From the NCBI GenBank assembly GCA_001898425.1, contig MKTV01000005.1:22547-81673 (forward strand): DNA of 59,127 bases. The letters run 5' to 3'. Position 1 is the first letter of the stretch; every line of letters starts with the position of its first letter. The position numbers and the translations under genes are program-made. The notes under the pieces were generated by a model. That model made no database searches. It saw nothing but the letters and a program-made list of their open reading frames with translations, and had not been told where the DNA came from. Positions 43,885 through 54,461 of this stretch are shown piece by piece. This stretch comes from Rhodospirillales bacterium 69-11 (lineage in GTDB: Bacteria; Pseudomonadota; Alphaproteobacteria; Acetobacterales; Acetobacteraceae).

Positions 43885-44913
43885 ATGTCCGATCCCGAAA
43901 CCCGCCTGCGCTGGGTCACCGAATACGAGCGGACCGGACAGGCCGCCGCCGTCTGCGCCGCCTTCGGCATCTCGCGCCCGACCCTGCGCAAATGGGTCGA
44001 GCGCTTCCGCACCCTCGGCCCCGCCGGCCTGCAGGAGCGGCCGCGTACCCCGGCCCGCAGCCCCAACCGCAAGATCCATGCCGCCGAAGAGGCCCTCATC
44101 CTCCGACTCCGCCGCGACCGGCGGCTCGGCCTCCACCGCCTGCGCCGCGAGCTGCGCGAGGCGCACGGGCTCACCGTGTCGGCGGACACGATCCTGAAGG
44201 TGCTCCGCCGCGGCGGGGAAGGCCGCCTGCCCGACCCGGCGCCGCCCCCGGCCGACCCGCCGCCGCTGCCCGCCGCCGCGCGGCCCGACGGGCTCGCCGG
44301 AACCATCACCGACCTGATCACCAGCGGCGCGCTCCGCCCCGGCGACAAGCTGAGCGAGGCCGCGCTGGGCGCCCGCTTCGGCGTCGGCCGCACCCTGGTG
44401 CGGGAGGCGCTGAAGCAGCTCGCGGTCGGCGGCCTCGTCGTGCTGCAACGCAACCGCGGGGCCTTCGTCGCCCAGCCCACGCGGCAGGAGATCGAGCAGG
44501 CCTATGCCGCACGCCGGCTGATCGAGGGCGCGCTGGTGGACGACGTCGCCTGCCACTGCACCGCGCATGACGTGCGGCGGCTGCGGCGCCACGTGGACGC
44601 GCAATCCGCAGCCCTGGCCGCCGGCCGGCGGGGCGACGTGGTGCGGCTGCTGACCGAGTTCCACCTGGTGATCGCCGGCCTTGCGGAGAACCAGGTCCTG
44701 GCCGGACTGCTCGCCGACCTCGCCGCGCGCACCTCGCTCGCGATGATGCTGTACGACGATGGCGGGCATGGCTGCGCGATCGAGGAGCACGCGCGGATGG
44801 TGGACCTGCTCGCCGCCGGCGATGCGGTCGGCGCGCGGCGGCTGATGCTGCGCCATCTCAGCACCAACCAGGGCCGCATGCAGGACGCGGCGCAGGGCCG
44901 GCCGGGGGGCTGA
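43885..44913 (+). CDS. Fused regulator: transposase-type double HTH plus GntR/FCD
   Basis: 342 residues with an unusual domain order. Residues 1-115 match the paired helix-turn-helix at the front of IS481-type transposases: RLRWVTEYERTGQAAAVCAAFGISRPTLRKWVERF, then GPAGLQERPRTPARSPNRK, then RLGLHRLRRELREAHGLTVSADTILKVLRR. After a Pro-rich linker (about 118-140) comes a GntR winged helix (about 142-205, ITSGALRPGDKLSEAALGARFGVGRTLVREALKQLAVGGLV) and an FCD ligand domain (about 212-330). The catalytic DDE part is absent. It probably controls the divergent ureide operon. ATG 43885 has GGAG upstream; ATG 43849 is possible. Confidence 0.85.
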   Translation: MSDPETRLRWVTEYERTGQAAAVCAAFGISRPTLRKWVERFRTLGPAGLQERPRTPARSPNRKIHAAEEALILRLRRDRRLGLHRLRRELREAHGLTVSADTILKVLRRGGEGRLPDPAPPPADPPPLPAAARPDGLAGTITDLITSGALRPGDKLSEAALGARFGVGRTLVREALKQLAVGGLVVLQRNRGAFVAQPTRQEIEQAYAARRLIEGALVDDVACHCTAHDVRRLRRHVDAQSAALAAGRRGDVVRLLTEFHLVIAGLAENQVLAGLLADLAARTSLAMMLYDDGGHGCAIEEHARMVDLLAAGDAVGARRLMLRHLSTNQGRMQDAAQGRPGG

Positions 44914-45037
44914 ACTAGCGCGTGATCGGCGGAGGCGAACTCGCCGGAGCCGTGAATCACGCGATTGAACAATGCACTAGCGCGTGATCGGCGGAGGCGA
45001 ACTCGCCGGAGCCGTGAATCACGCGATTGAACAATGA
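44914..45037. repeat. 62-bp tandem repeat, two copies, each a hairpin
   Basis: Two nearly identical 62-bp units (44914-44975 and 44976-45037), each with CGCGTGAT and ATCACGCG as arms and CTCGCCGG near the loop. A relative is at 16142-16191. They follow directly on the stop codon of the fused regulator and face the convergent pqiC gene. Confidence 0.9.
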
Positions 45038-45038
45038 G

Positions 45039-45080
45039 CTAGAGCGTTTCCGGCGGCGAAAGCGAGCCGGAGATACTCTA
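45039..45080. terminator. Hairpin at the pqiC end, TAGAG...CTCTA
   Basis: TAGAG-CGTTT-CCGGC and GCCGG-AGATA-CTCTA are matching arms, overlapping the pqiC stop codon (45078-45080). A similar sequence is at 19198. It is probably a stop or stabiliser at the 3' end of the pqi transcript. Confidence 0.5.
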
Positions 45081-45677
45081 CCGCCCGGCCTCCCGCGCGG
45101 CGATCGCGTCCGCGAGCCGCCCCAGCGCCTGGCTCATGCCGGCCGCCATGGCCTCGGGGCCGGGCCCCGCGTCCAGCTGGATGGTGATCGGCGTGCTCGT
45201 CACGTGGCGCGCATCCGGCGCACCGACGAGCCAGTCCGCCTCCATCACCACGTGCCCGGCCGCATCGGCGCTGAACTGCTGGAAGTTCACCGCGACCTGG
45301 CGCGCGCCGGCGCGGGGCGTCGGGTCCCCCGGCGCCAGCACGCGGTCGGCCCCCATCCGCTGGCGCAGATCGGCGGTGAGCGCGCGGCGGATGAGCTCGT
45401 CCAGCGGCGCGATCCAGCGCGCGCGGTCGGACACCTCCATCCGCGGCCCGTCGCCGCGCGTCACCAGCGAGACGCGGTCGAGCGCGCCGGGAATGCCGAT
45501 CCGCCCGACCTGCAGCGGCGGTCCGGCCTTGGCGGCCGGCGCGGGTGTGGCGGCACCCTGCGGCGAGGCTGCGGCGCCGGCGGGCGGAACGGGGGTGAGG
45601 GTGAAGAACTGGCTCTGCGGGCTGCTGCCGCAGGCCGCGAGCAGCAGGACGAGCGCGAGCGCGGTAAGCGGCTTCAT
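45078..45677 (-). CDS. pqiC: PqiC-like outer-membrane lipoprotein of the Pqi system
   Basis: 199 residues. A lipoprotein signal with lipobox LAAC (about residue 16) precedes an ABC-type transport auxiliary domain (QFFTLTPVPP, then VGRIGIPGALDRVSLVTRGDG, RWIAPLDELIRRAL, QVAVNFQQFSADAAGHVVMEADW). In E. coli, PqiC sits at the outer membrane as the end of a PqiA-PqiB lipid conduit. The start overlaps the pqiB stop (ATGA). Confidence 0.88.
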   Translation of the reverse strand: MKPLTALALVLLLAACGSSPQSQFFTLTPVPPAGAAASPQGAATPAPAAKAGPPLQVGRIGIPGALDRVSLVTRGDGPRMEVSDRARWIAPLDELIRRALTADLRQRMGADRVLAPGDPTPRAGARQVAVNFQQFSADAAGHVVMEADWLVGAPDARHVTSTPITIQLDAGPGPEAMAAGMSQALGRLADAIAAREAGR

Positions 45678-47383
45678 CGGGCGTCTCCCTTGCCGCGCAG
45701 CAATGCCTCGGGGTGGCGGTCGAGATAATCGGCCAGTTCCCGCAGGCTGCGCGCCGCGCGGCTGAGTTCGTAGAGCGTGTCGCCGACGCTGCCCGTGGTC
45801 GGGCCGGTGCCGGCGAGCGTCGAGGTGCTCACCAGCCGGCGCGCCGCCGCGACGGTGTTCTCGGCCTCCCGCGCGGTGCGCCGCACGGCGTCCAGCGCCG
45901 GCCCGACCTGCGTGCGGGCCTCGCGCGTGATGGTCTCGGCATTGGCCATGCTGCGCTCGAGATGGTCGAGGCTCCGGCTGAGCGCGGGATCGGCGGTGAG
46001 CGTCGCGATGTGCCGCGTCGCGTCGTGGATCTCGGCGGCGATCTGGTCGAGCGGCATGGCGTCGATCTTGCCCACCACGCCGCCCACGTTCGCGAGCAGG
46101 CTGTCGATGTCGGTGCCGGACGCGGTCGGGATCTCGGGCGGGGTGCCCGCGCCGAGGGTCGCAGCGGGGGCGTTGGGGACGAAGCCGAGTGCGATGGTCT
46201 TGCCGCCCACCAGCGGGATCGAGGCGGCGAGCTGCGCCCGCAGCCCCTGGCCGATCAGGGTCCGCAGCAGCGCGTCCATCTGCGGCCGCGGATCCGCCGC
46301 CCAATGCGCGCCGTCGGTCAGGGCGATCGTATGCGGATCGAGCGCGATCGCGGCGGTGACGGCGAGCGTGCCCGCCTGCGGGTCCCATCGGAGCGCGCTG
46401 TCCTCGACGGTGCCGACGCGCGAGCCGGCGAGCGTCACCGCGGCGCCCTGGGACAGTCCGCCCGCCTCTTTGGCCGGGAACACGACCCGGTAGCGCACCG
46501 CCTCCGCCCCCGGCGCGTGCTCCGCCGCGTCCTGGCTGGGATAGAGCGTGAACGCGGTGTCGGGCTTCGCCGGCGGGTCGTGCCGCGCCGCGGCGGGTGT
46601 CTCGAACGCGATCGCCCCCTCCACCAGCGCCGGGAGGGACTGCATCGCCAGGCTGGGTCCGTTCGGCCCCATGGCGACCTGCACCGGCCCGGCGTTCCAG
46701 AACCGCGTGCCGGGATGGATCAGCTGCTGGTGCGGCGCGTCGATCATGATGTCGATGCGGAACTTGCTCCCATGCGGCTGACCACCATCCGGCTGGTCCG
46801 AATCCGTCTCCAGGGTCGTGTCGGCCACGCGCCCGACCGACATGCCGTGGTAGTACACCACCGACCCCCGGCTCACGTTCCCCAATGTTGCGGTTTGTAG
46901 TGCGAAATGCGTGACATGGGCGTCGTAGGCGTTGACCGGCCGCTGGGCGAGGCCCTGGTACGAGCCCGCCGCGTCACCGGGATGTGGTTCGATCGCGATG
47001 AACGGTCCGGAGATCACCGATTTGAGCGAGGAGAGGTTCGTCAGCGACGGGGTCTCGCCCTGGATCCAGAACCGCGTCCCCGGCCCGAGGTGACCCGCGA
47101 GCTCCGGATCGAGCGACAGCTGCACCTTCACCGTGTGCAGATCGGATTGCAGCGCCACCTTGCTCACGCTGCCGACCTCCATCCCCTCATACTTCACCTT
47201 GGTGTCGTTGGCCTTCAGGCCTCCGGCGGTCGGGAAGACGACCGTGACGCTGGGGCCGCCCTGGGACAGCTGCTGGAAGGCGAGATAGCCGACGATCGCC
47301 AGCGCCGCGATCGGCACGGCCCAAATCCAGGCGAACCGATGCCCCTCATGCGCCACCGCCTCGGGATGGTCCTGCTCGGTCAT
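45674..47383 (-). CDS. pqiB: MCE-domain protein PqiB
   Basis: 569 residues. One membrane helix near the N-terminus (about 17-40) is followed by three MCE domains: about 44-135 (VTVVFPTAGGLKANDTKVKYEGMEVG), about 155-275 (ALQTATLGNVSRGSVVYYHGMSVG) and about 285-390 (YRVVFPAKEAGGLSQGAAVTLAGSRVG). A long helical C-terminus follows. In E. coli, PqiB forms a hexameric tube across the periplasm for lipid movement. It overlaps pqiA and pqiC by ATGA on each side. Confidence 0.93.
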   Translation of the reverse strand: MTEQDHPEAVAHEGHRFAWIWAVPIAALAIVGYLAFQQLSQGGPSVTVVFPTAGGLKANDTKVKYEGMEVGSVSKVALQSDLHTVKVQLSLDPELAGHLGPGTRFWIQGETPSLTNLSSLKSVISGPFIAIEPHPGDAAGSYQGLAQRPVNAYDAHVTHFALQTATLGNVSRGSVVYYHGMSVGRVADTTLETDSDQPDGGQPHGSKFRIDIMIDAPHQQLIHPGTRFWNAGPVQVAMGPNGPSLAMQSLPALVEGAIAFETPAAARHDPPAKPDTAFTLYPSQDAAEHAPGAEAVRYRVVFPAKEAGGLSQGAAVTLAGSRVGTVEDSALRWDPQAGTLAVTAAIALDPHTIALTDGAHWAADPRPQMDALLRTLIGQGLRAQLAASIPLVGGKTIALGFVPNAPAATLGAGTPPEIPTASGTDIDSLLANVGGVVGKIDAMPLDQIAAEIHDATRHIATLTADPALSRSLDHLERSMANAETITREARTQVGPALDAVRRTAREAENTVAAARRLVSTSTLAGTGPTTGSVGDTLYELSRAARSLRELADYLDRHPEALLRGKGDAR

Positions 47384-48576
47384 GAACGCGCCGCGTCCCA
47401 CATCAGCCGCGGATCGAAGGCGCGGGCGGCGAACATCGTCAGCACGACCACCGCGAGGAACGCCGGCGCACCGGCGGCCGCCCGCACCGCCACGATCGAC
47501 TGGAACTGCATCAGCGGCAGGAACACGGCGATCGTGTAGACGTCGACGTTGGACCAGCGGCCGATCTCGGCGATGCCGCGGTAGAGCCGGGTGCGCAGCA
47601 CCAGCCGCCGCGTCGAGCCGTGGCGGGCCGACCAGATCAGCCAGGTCAGGCCGATCAGCTTCAGCAGCGGGATGCCGATGCTGGCGGTGAACACGATCAG
47701 GCCGATGGGCCAGAATCCCGCGCTGACGAGTTCCTGCACGCCGCGGATGATCGTGTGCGTCTGCTCCTGCCCGAACTGCACGTTCACGCTCAGCGGCAGC
47801 CAGTTGGCCGGCAGATAGAGCAGGTATCCGGCGCCGACCAGCGCGGTCGCCACGGTCAGGGAGCCGGGCCGGCGCGGATGCACCCGCGCGCGGCAGCGCG
47901 GGCAGGGGCGTCCCGCGGCGCTTCGGGGCAGGACCAGCTGGCATTCCTGGCAGGCGATGTCCCCCGCGCCGCCGGGGGAGGGCGTGCCGATCGCCTGCCA
48001 GATGGCGCGGCGGTCCAGGCTCGCGCGGGTCAGCAGGGTCAGGAACGCGACAGCGATCAAGGCCCAGCCGCCGGGTCCGATCTCGACCGGCATGCGCGAG
48101 GCCACCCGGCCGTAGCCGATCCCCGCGCCGATCAGGAACACGTCCACCATCGCCCAGACATCCAGCCGTTCGGCCCAGCGGAAGGCCGGACCGGTCCAGT
48201 TCGGCGGGGCGCCGCGCCCGAAGCGCAGGGTCAGCAGCACGGCTGACAGCAGTCCGAAGCGCAGGAACGGCAATACCACCGCCTGCAGCGCGACGATCAC
48301 GGCGAGCAGCGGCCAACCCTCCGCCCACATCCAGGCGACGCCCGATCCCAGGCGGGAGCTGCGGTCGATGCCGGCGACGGAGAAATGGAGGAGGGTCAGG
48401 AGATTGGCCGGGAACAGCAGGAACAGCGTGGCGAGCGATAGCGCGAGCGCGGTGTCCCGCCCATTCGGATTCCGGCGCGCGAGCGTCCCGTCGCAGCGGC
48501 AGCACCGCAGCCCGAACCCGGCGCGACCGTCCGGACTCCGCTGGATCGTTCCGCAATCCCCACAGGCGAGAAGCAT
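47380..48576 (-). CDS. pqiA: PqiA-like inner-membrane protein
   Basis: 398 residues. Two halves, each with a zinc-ribbon (CGDCGTIQR...CCRCDG; CQECQLVLP...CPRCRARVH) followed by four membrane helices, as in PqiA/paraquat-inducible protein A. It is the inner-membrane partner of PqiB. ATG 48576 is chosen because it places the first CxxC at residues 5-8 as in relatives; the open frame runs further up without a ribosome site. First gene of pqiABC. Confidence 0.92.
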   Translation of the reverse strand: MLLACGDCGTIQRSPDGRAGFGLRCCRCDGTLARRNPNGRDTALALSLATLFLLFPANLLTLLHFSVAGIDRSSRLGSGVAWMWAEGWPLLAVIVALQAVVLPFLRFGLLSAVLLTLRFGRGAPPNWTGPAFRWAERLDVWAMVDVFLIGAGIGYGRVASRMPVEIGPGGWALIAVAFLTLLTRASLDRRAIWQAIGTPSPGGAGDIACQECQLVLPRSAAGRPCPRCRARVHPRRPGSLTVATALVGAGYLLYLPANWLPLSVNVQFGQEQTHTIIRGVQELVSAGFWPIGLIVFTASIGIPLLKLIGLTWLIWSARHGSTRRLVLRTRLYRGIAEIGRWSNVDVYTIAVFLPLMQFQSIVAVRAAAGAPAFLAVVVLTMFAARAFDPRLMWDAARS

Positions 48577-48786
48577 CGTTTCCGGTCCGGCTGACGCGAC
48601 CCGAACGCCTTCGGGAACAAGCGGTTCGCAGCGGTGCCGAGCGGGCGCGTCACGGCCGCGTGTCTCGGTGGGCCATCGTTCGTGGTGTCGTCTGCCATCG
48701 CCAGAAATCGTTTCCCGGCGCGCAAGCGACGTCGCACCCTGCGGTGATCCCCTCGCCGCCATCGACCGTCCGTTCGGAGGCTCGCC

Positions 48787-49869
48787 ATGACCACACCGTC
48801 CTCTCCGCTGGCCCGTGCCGAGGCGTTCTGCAGGCGCTTCGGCCTGCGCGTGCCGATCCTCGCCGCGCCGATGGCGGGGGCGTGTCCGGTCGGCCTCGCG
48901 GTGGCGGTGGCCAATGCCGGCGGCATGGGCGGGATGGGCGCGCTGCTCAGCACGCCCGAGGCGATCGCCGCCTGGGCCGGAGGATTTCGCGGCCAGAGCA
49001 ACGGCGCGTTTCAGATGAACCTGTGGATCCCCGACGCGCCGCCGGTGCGCGACGCGGCGCACGAGGCGCGGGTGCGCGACTTCCTGGCCGGCTTCGGTCC
49101 GTCGGTGCCGCCCGAGGCGGGCGACGCGGCCCCGCCCGATTTCGCGGCCCAGTGCGAGGCGCTGCTGGCGGCGCGGCCACCCGTCGTGTCGTCCATCATG
49201 GGCGTCTTCCCCGCCGCGTTCGTCGCGCGGCTGAAGGCGGCCGGCATCGCCTGGTTCGCCTGCGCCACCACGCTCGCCGAGGCGCGGGAAGCGGAGGCCG
49301 CCGGGGCGGACGCGATCGTCGCCCAGGGGTTCGAGGCCGGCGGCCATCGCGGTGCCTTCGACCCGGCGGCGGCGGATCGCCAGTCCGTGGGGCTGTTCGC
49401 GCTGCTGCCGCATTTCGCGGACCATCTGCGCGTCCCGATCGTCGCCACCGGCGGGATCGGAGACGGGCGAGGCGTCGCCGCCGCCCTGACGCTGGGCGCG
49501 AGCGCGGTCCAGGTCGGCACCGCCCTGCTGCGCAGCCCAGAGGCCGCCATCGCGCCGGCCTGGGCCGCCTCCATCGCCGACCTGCCGCCGGATGCCACCG
49601 CCCCCACCCGCGCCTTCTCCGGCCGGCTGGGACGTGCGGTCGCCACGGACTACGTGCGCGCGGCGGCCGCGCCGGACGCGCCCGTCCCGGCGCCGTACCC
49701 GGTGCAGCGCGGCCTGACCGCGGCGATGCGGGACGCCGCGGCGAAGGCGGGCGACGTGCAGCGCATGCAGGCCTGGGCCGGACAGGCAGCCGCGCTCGCG
49801 CGGGCGGAGCCGGCCGGGGACATCGTCCGCCGGCTGTGGGAAGAGGCAAGCGCGCTGCTTCCTGGCTGA
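48787..49869 (+). CDS. Nitronate monooxygenase-like FMN oxidoreductase
   Basis: 360 residues, TIM-barrel flavoprotein of the NPD/2-nitropropane dioxygenase group. PILAAPMAGACPVGLAVAVANAGGMGGMG (N-terminal FMN loop), ADAIVAQGFEAGGHRG (with the conserved His) and PIVATGGIGDGRGVAAALTLGASAVQVGTALL (phosphate loop) are clear. It may detoxify nitronates or act on another small molecule. CGGAGG lies 8 bp before the ATG. It runs the same way as the GGT gene, 53 bp before it. Confidence 0.92.
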   Translation: MTTPSSPLARAEAFCRRFGLRVPILAAPMAGACPVGLAVAVANAGGMGGMGALLSTPEAIAAWAGGFRGQSNGAFQMNLWIPDAPPVRDAAHEARVRDFLAGFGPSVPPEAGDAAPPDFAAQCEALLAARPPVVSSIMGVFPAAFVARLKAAGIAWFACATTLAEAREAEAAGADAIVAQGFEAGGHRGAFDPAAADRQSVGLFALLPHFADHLRVPIVATGGIGDGRGVAAALTLGASAVQVGTALLRSPEAAIAPAWAASIADLPPDATAPTRAFSGRLGRAVATDYVRAAAAPDAPVPAPYPVQRGLTAAMRDAAAKAGDVQRMQAWAGQAAALARAEPAGDIVRRLWEEASALLPG

Positions 49870-49922
49870 CGGCGCCGGCCGCTGGTGTAGGCTCCTCCCC
49901 ACAACAGGGAGGAAACCGGACG

Positions 49923-51533
49923 ATGACCCAGGCCATGGTGTCGGCCGCGCAACCCGAAGCGGCGGAGGCGGGCGCCGACATCCTGCGCGCCGGCGGCAAC
50001 GTGGTGGACGCGGCGATCGGCGCCGCGCTGGTGCAGACCGCGGTCGATCCGCAGATGTGCGGCATCGCCGGCATGGGCTGCCTGCACGTCCACCTGCCCG
50101 CGCAGGGCATTCACACGACGCTCGACTTCCACGGCCGCGCGCCGCTGGCCGTGCGGCCCGACATGTGGGCCGACCGCATCGTCAAGGAAGCCGATGACGG
50201 CTGGGGCTTCATCCTGCGCGACCGGGTGAACGAGATCGGCTACCAGTCGATTACCACGCCCCGGACGCTCGCGGCGTTCGACACCGCGCTTCGCCGCTGG
50301 GGCACGCGCAGCCTCGCCGACCTGCTGGAGCCGGCGATCGGCTGGTGCGAGGGCGGGTTCCAGGTCCGCCCGCATGTCAGCGAGTTCTGGCATTATCCGC
50401 CGCGCGCGGGGCGGGAGGCCAATCTCGGCATCATCAGCCGCTTTCCCGCGACACGCGCGATCTACCTCCGGCCGGACGGGAAACCCCGCGCCGTGGGCGA
50501 GGTGCTGCGCAACCCGGACATGGGCCGCACCTATCGCCGCATCGCCCAGCATGGCGCGGCCGAGTTCTACCAGGGCGCCATCGCCCGCGAGATCCTCGCC
50601 GACATGCAGGCGAATGGCGGGCTGCTGGGCGCGGACGACCTCGCCACCTGCGCGCCGGAGGAGACCGCACCGCTCTGGGGCAGCTATCGCGGCTGGCGGA
50701 TCGCCACCAACAACCCGCCCGGCGGCGGGATCCAGCTTCTGCAGATGCTCAATCTCCTCGAGCAGTTCGACCTGCGCGCGTTGGGGCACAACTCGCCCGA
50801 GTACATCCGGGTCGTGGCCGAGGCGATGAAGATCGCCACCGCCGACAAGGACGCGAAGGTGGGGGATCCGCGCTTCACCGACGTGCCGGTGGCGGAGCTG
50901 ACCTCCAAGGCCTATGCCGCCGCCTGTGCGGAGCGGATCCGGCGCGGCGAGAAGGCGGTGGTGCCGCGCTTCAATGCCGGCGGGGCGGAGAGCAAGCACA
51001 CGACGCACGTCTGCGTGATGGACGCGGCCGGGAATGCGGCGACGATGACGCACACGCTGGGCCAGCCTTCGGGTGTCGTCACGCCGGGGCTGGGGTTCAT
51101 GTACAACGGGGCGATGGGCGTGTTCGATCCGCGGCCGGGACGGGCGGGCTCGCTGGCGCCGGGCAAGGCGCGGTTCTCGGCGCTGTCACCGACCATCGTG
51201 TTCAAGGACGATCGGCCGGTGCTGGTGCTGGGTGCGCCGGGGGCGACCTACATCACGATGGGCAACCTGCAGGTGATGCTGAACGTGCTGGATCACGGGA
51301 TGGACGCCCAGCAGGCGATCTCCGCCCCGCGCTTCGCCGCGGTGTCGGACACGATCGAGGTCTCCAACCGGATCCTGCGCGCGACGGAGCGCACATTGCG
51401 GGACTGGGGCTATCCGGTGCTGCGGCACGCGCAGAGCTTCCAGTTCGCCTGGGTGCACGCGATCCGCTGCGTCGACGGCGTGCTGGACGGCGGCGCGGAC
51501 CCGGCGACGGGGGGAATGGCGATCGGGGTGTGA
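49923..51533 (+). CDS. Gamma-glutamyltransferase family protein, cytoplasmic form
   Basis: 536 residues, Ntn-hydrolase fold. The autoprocessing nucleophile is Thr360 in ESKHTTHVCVMDAAGNAAT. The large subunit part has ILRAGGNVVDAAIGAALVQTAVDP and NNPPGGGIQLLQMLNLLE; the small subunit has GVFDPRPGRAGSLAPGKARFSALSPTIVF. There is no signal peptide, so unlike classic Ggt it should stay in the cytoplasm, as in YwrD-type or cephalosporin-acylase-like members. GGGAGGAAA precedes the ATG. The substrate is a gamma-glutamyl amide, or an acyl amide, not decided by sequence. Confidence 0.93.
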   Translation: MTQAMVSAAQPEAAEAGADILRAGGNVVDAAIGAALVQTAVDPQMCGIAGMGCLHVHLPAQGIHTTLDFHGRAPLAVRPDMWADRIVKEADDGWGFILRDRVNEIGYQSITTPRTLAAFDTALRRWGTRSLADLLEPAIGWCEGGFQVRPHVSEFWHYPPRAGREANLGIISRFPATRAIYLRPDGKPRAVGEVLRNPDMGRTYRRIAQHGAAEFYQGAIAREILADMQANGGLLGADDLATCAPEETAPLWGSYRGWRIATNNPPGGGIQLLQMLNLLEQFDLRALGHNSPEYIRVVAEAMKIATADKDAKVGDPRFTDVPVAELTSKAYAAACAERIRRGEKAVVPRFNAGGAESKHTTHVCVMDAAGNAATMTHTLGQPSGVVTPGLGFMYNGAMGVFDPRPGRAGSLAPGKARFSALSPTIVFKDDRPVLVLGAPGATYITMGNLQVMLNVLDHGMDAQQAISAPRFAAVSDTIEVSNRILRATERTLRDWGYPVLRHAQSFQFAWVHAIRCVDGVLDGGADPATGGMAIGV

Positions 51534-51548
51534 GTGGGGGGCGCTCGG

Positions 51549-51852
51549 GTGTCGTGGCCGTCCCCAGCGTCGTGGCGGTCCCAGTGTCGTGGCGGTCCCA
51601 GTGTCGTGGCGGTCCCCAGTGTCGTGGCGGCCCGTGTCGCGCCCCCGGTGTCATGGCCGCCGCAGGGCGGCCACCCACGACTTTCCGTGCGGCACGAAGC
51701 CGTGGATGGCCGGCACAAGGCCGGCCATGACACGGGGGCGCGGCACGGACCGGCCATGACACGGGGGCGCGGCACAGGCCGGCCATGACACGGGGGCGCG
51801 GCATAAGGCCGGCCGTGACACGGGGGGGCGGCACAGGCCGGCCATGACACGG
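51549..51852. repeat. Palindromic dispersed repeat, copy 3, expanded
   Basis: The left side has about five units of GTGTCGTGGCGGTCCC (16-21-bp period). The centre has GGCCACCCACGACTTTCC facing GAAGCCGTGGATGGCC. The right side has about five 32-35-bp units of GGCCGGCCATGACACGGGGG. Same core as copies 1 and 2. It fills the 337-bp gene-free gap between two convergent genes. Confidence 0.9.
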
Positions 51853-51870
51853 GAGGGGCGGGGGGCGGCG

Positions 51871-53733
<1,863 letters not shown>

Positions 53734-53764
53734 GGGTGGGTGATCGTGTCAGCGCGGGCCGGGG

Positions 53765-54336
53765 TCAAGGGGGATCGGCCGCCAAGGCGCGCACCGCGTC
53801 GGCCGTCGTAGCGGGAAGCAGGCTCAGCCCCTCGTCGAGCAGGCGCTGCCATGCCTTTCCGCGCCCTCGCGCCTCATGCCAGGCCGCACGCACCTCGTAG
53901 GGCCGGCGCGCCGCCAGCACCTCGAGCAAGGCGGCTGCCTGCGCGAGGTCCTTCTCCTGCTTGCCTCCCTCCCGCCGTTGTCGCGCCACGATCAGCTTGT
54001 GAACGGCGAACCGCTGCGGCGCCGGCACCGCGACCAGGATGCCCGCGCCATGCAGGACGACGGCGGGCTCTGGATCGCGGATCAGAAAATCCAGGAATTG
54101 CAGCGGCTGCGCATTCGTGCCGAGAGCGGGCAACGGACGCGGCTCTTCGCTCTCCCGGCCGCGGTTGGGCGTCAGGAAGTCGACCCGGAGTGGAAATACC
54201 AGTAGCGCCGCCCGCGCACGGTCTTCGCCGTGAAGCCGCCCGGTTCGGGGAAAGAATCCGCGAACGCGGCGGCGCGCACCCGGTCGAGCAGGTCCGCGTA
54301 GACCGTCTGCAGCAGCAGGCCGAGATCGTCGGGCAT
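53765..54336 (-). pseudogene. Nucleotidyltransferase-fold (NTP_transf_8 type) gene with internal deletion
   Basis: From ATG 54336 the frame gives MPDDLGLLLQTVYADLLDRV and on to FTAKTVRGRRYWYFHS, then hits a stop (54171). In the next frame, LRVDFLTPNRGRES, then QPLQFLDFLIRDP and PQRFAVHKLIVARQRR run to 53765. Both halves belong to the GSU2403-like nucleotidyltransferase-fold family, whose members have roughly 150 more residues between WYF and the VDFLTPN motif. The middle, including the catalytic core, has been lost with a frameshift at about 54183-54195. The remaining C-terminal half lacks its own start. Remnant of a gene, perhaps once part of a two-gene mobile unit. Confidence 0.78.
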
Positions 54337-54344
54337 CGTAGTCC

Positions 54345-54374
54345 GTTATACGCCAATCGCGACTGGCGTGTAAC
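54345..54374. promoter_or_regulatory. Inverted repeat between the pseudogene and the Hsp70-like gene
   Basis: GTTATACGCCA and TGGCGTGTAAC are 11-bp arms with one wobble mismatch, separated by 8 bp. It lies 9 bp upstream of the pseudogene start. Candidate operator of the once intact gene, or part of a small mobile element's end. Confidence 0.5.
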
Positions 54375-54461
54375 ACGTCCCGCCCCGGCGTCGCAGGACC
54401 TCTTGCCTCGCCCCCGCCATCTCTCCTAAACCCGCCGCCTTTTTCGCGAGGCAGGCGGCAG

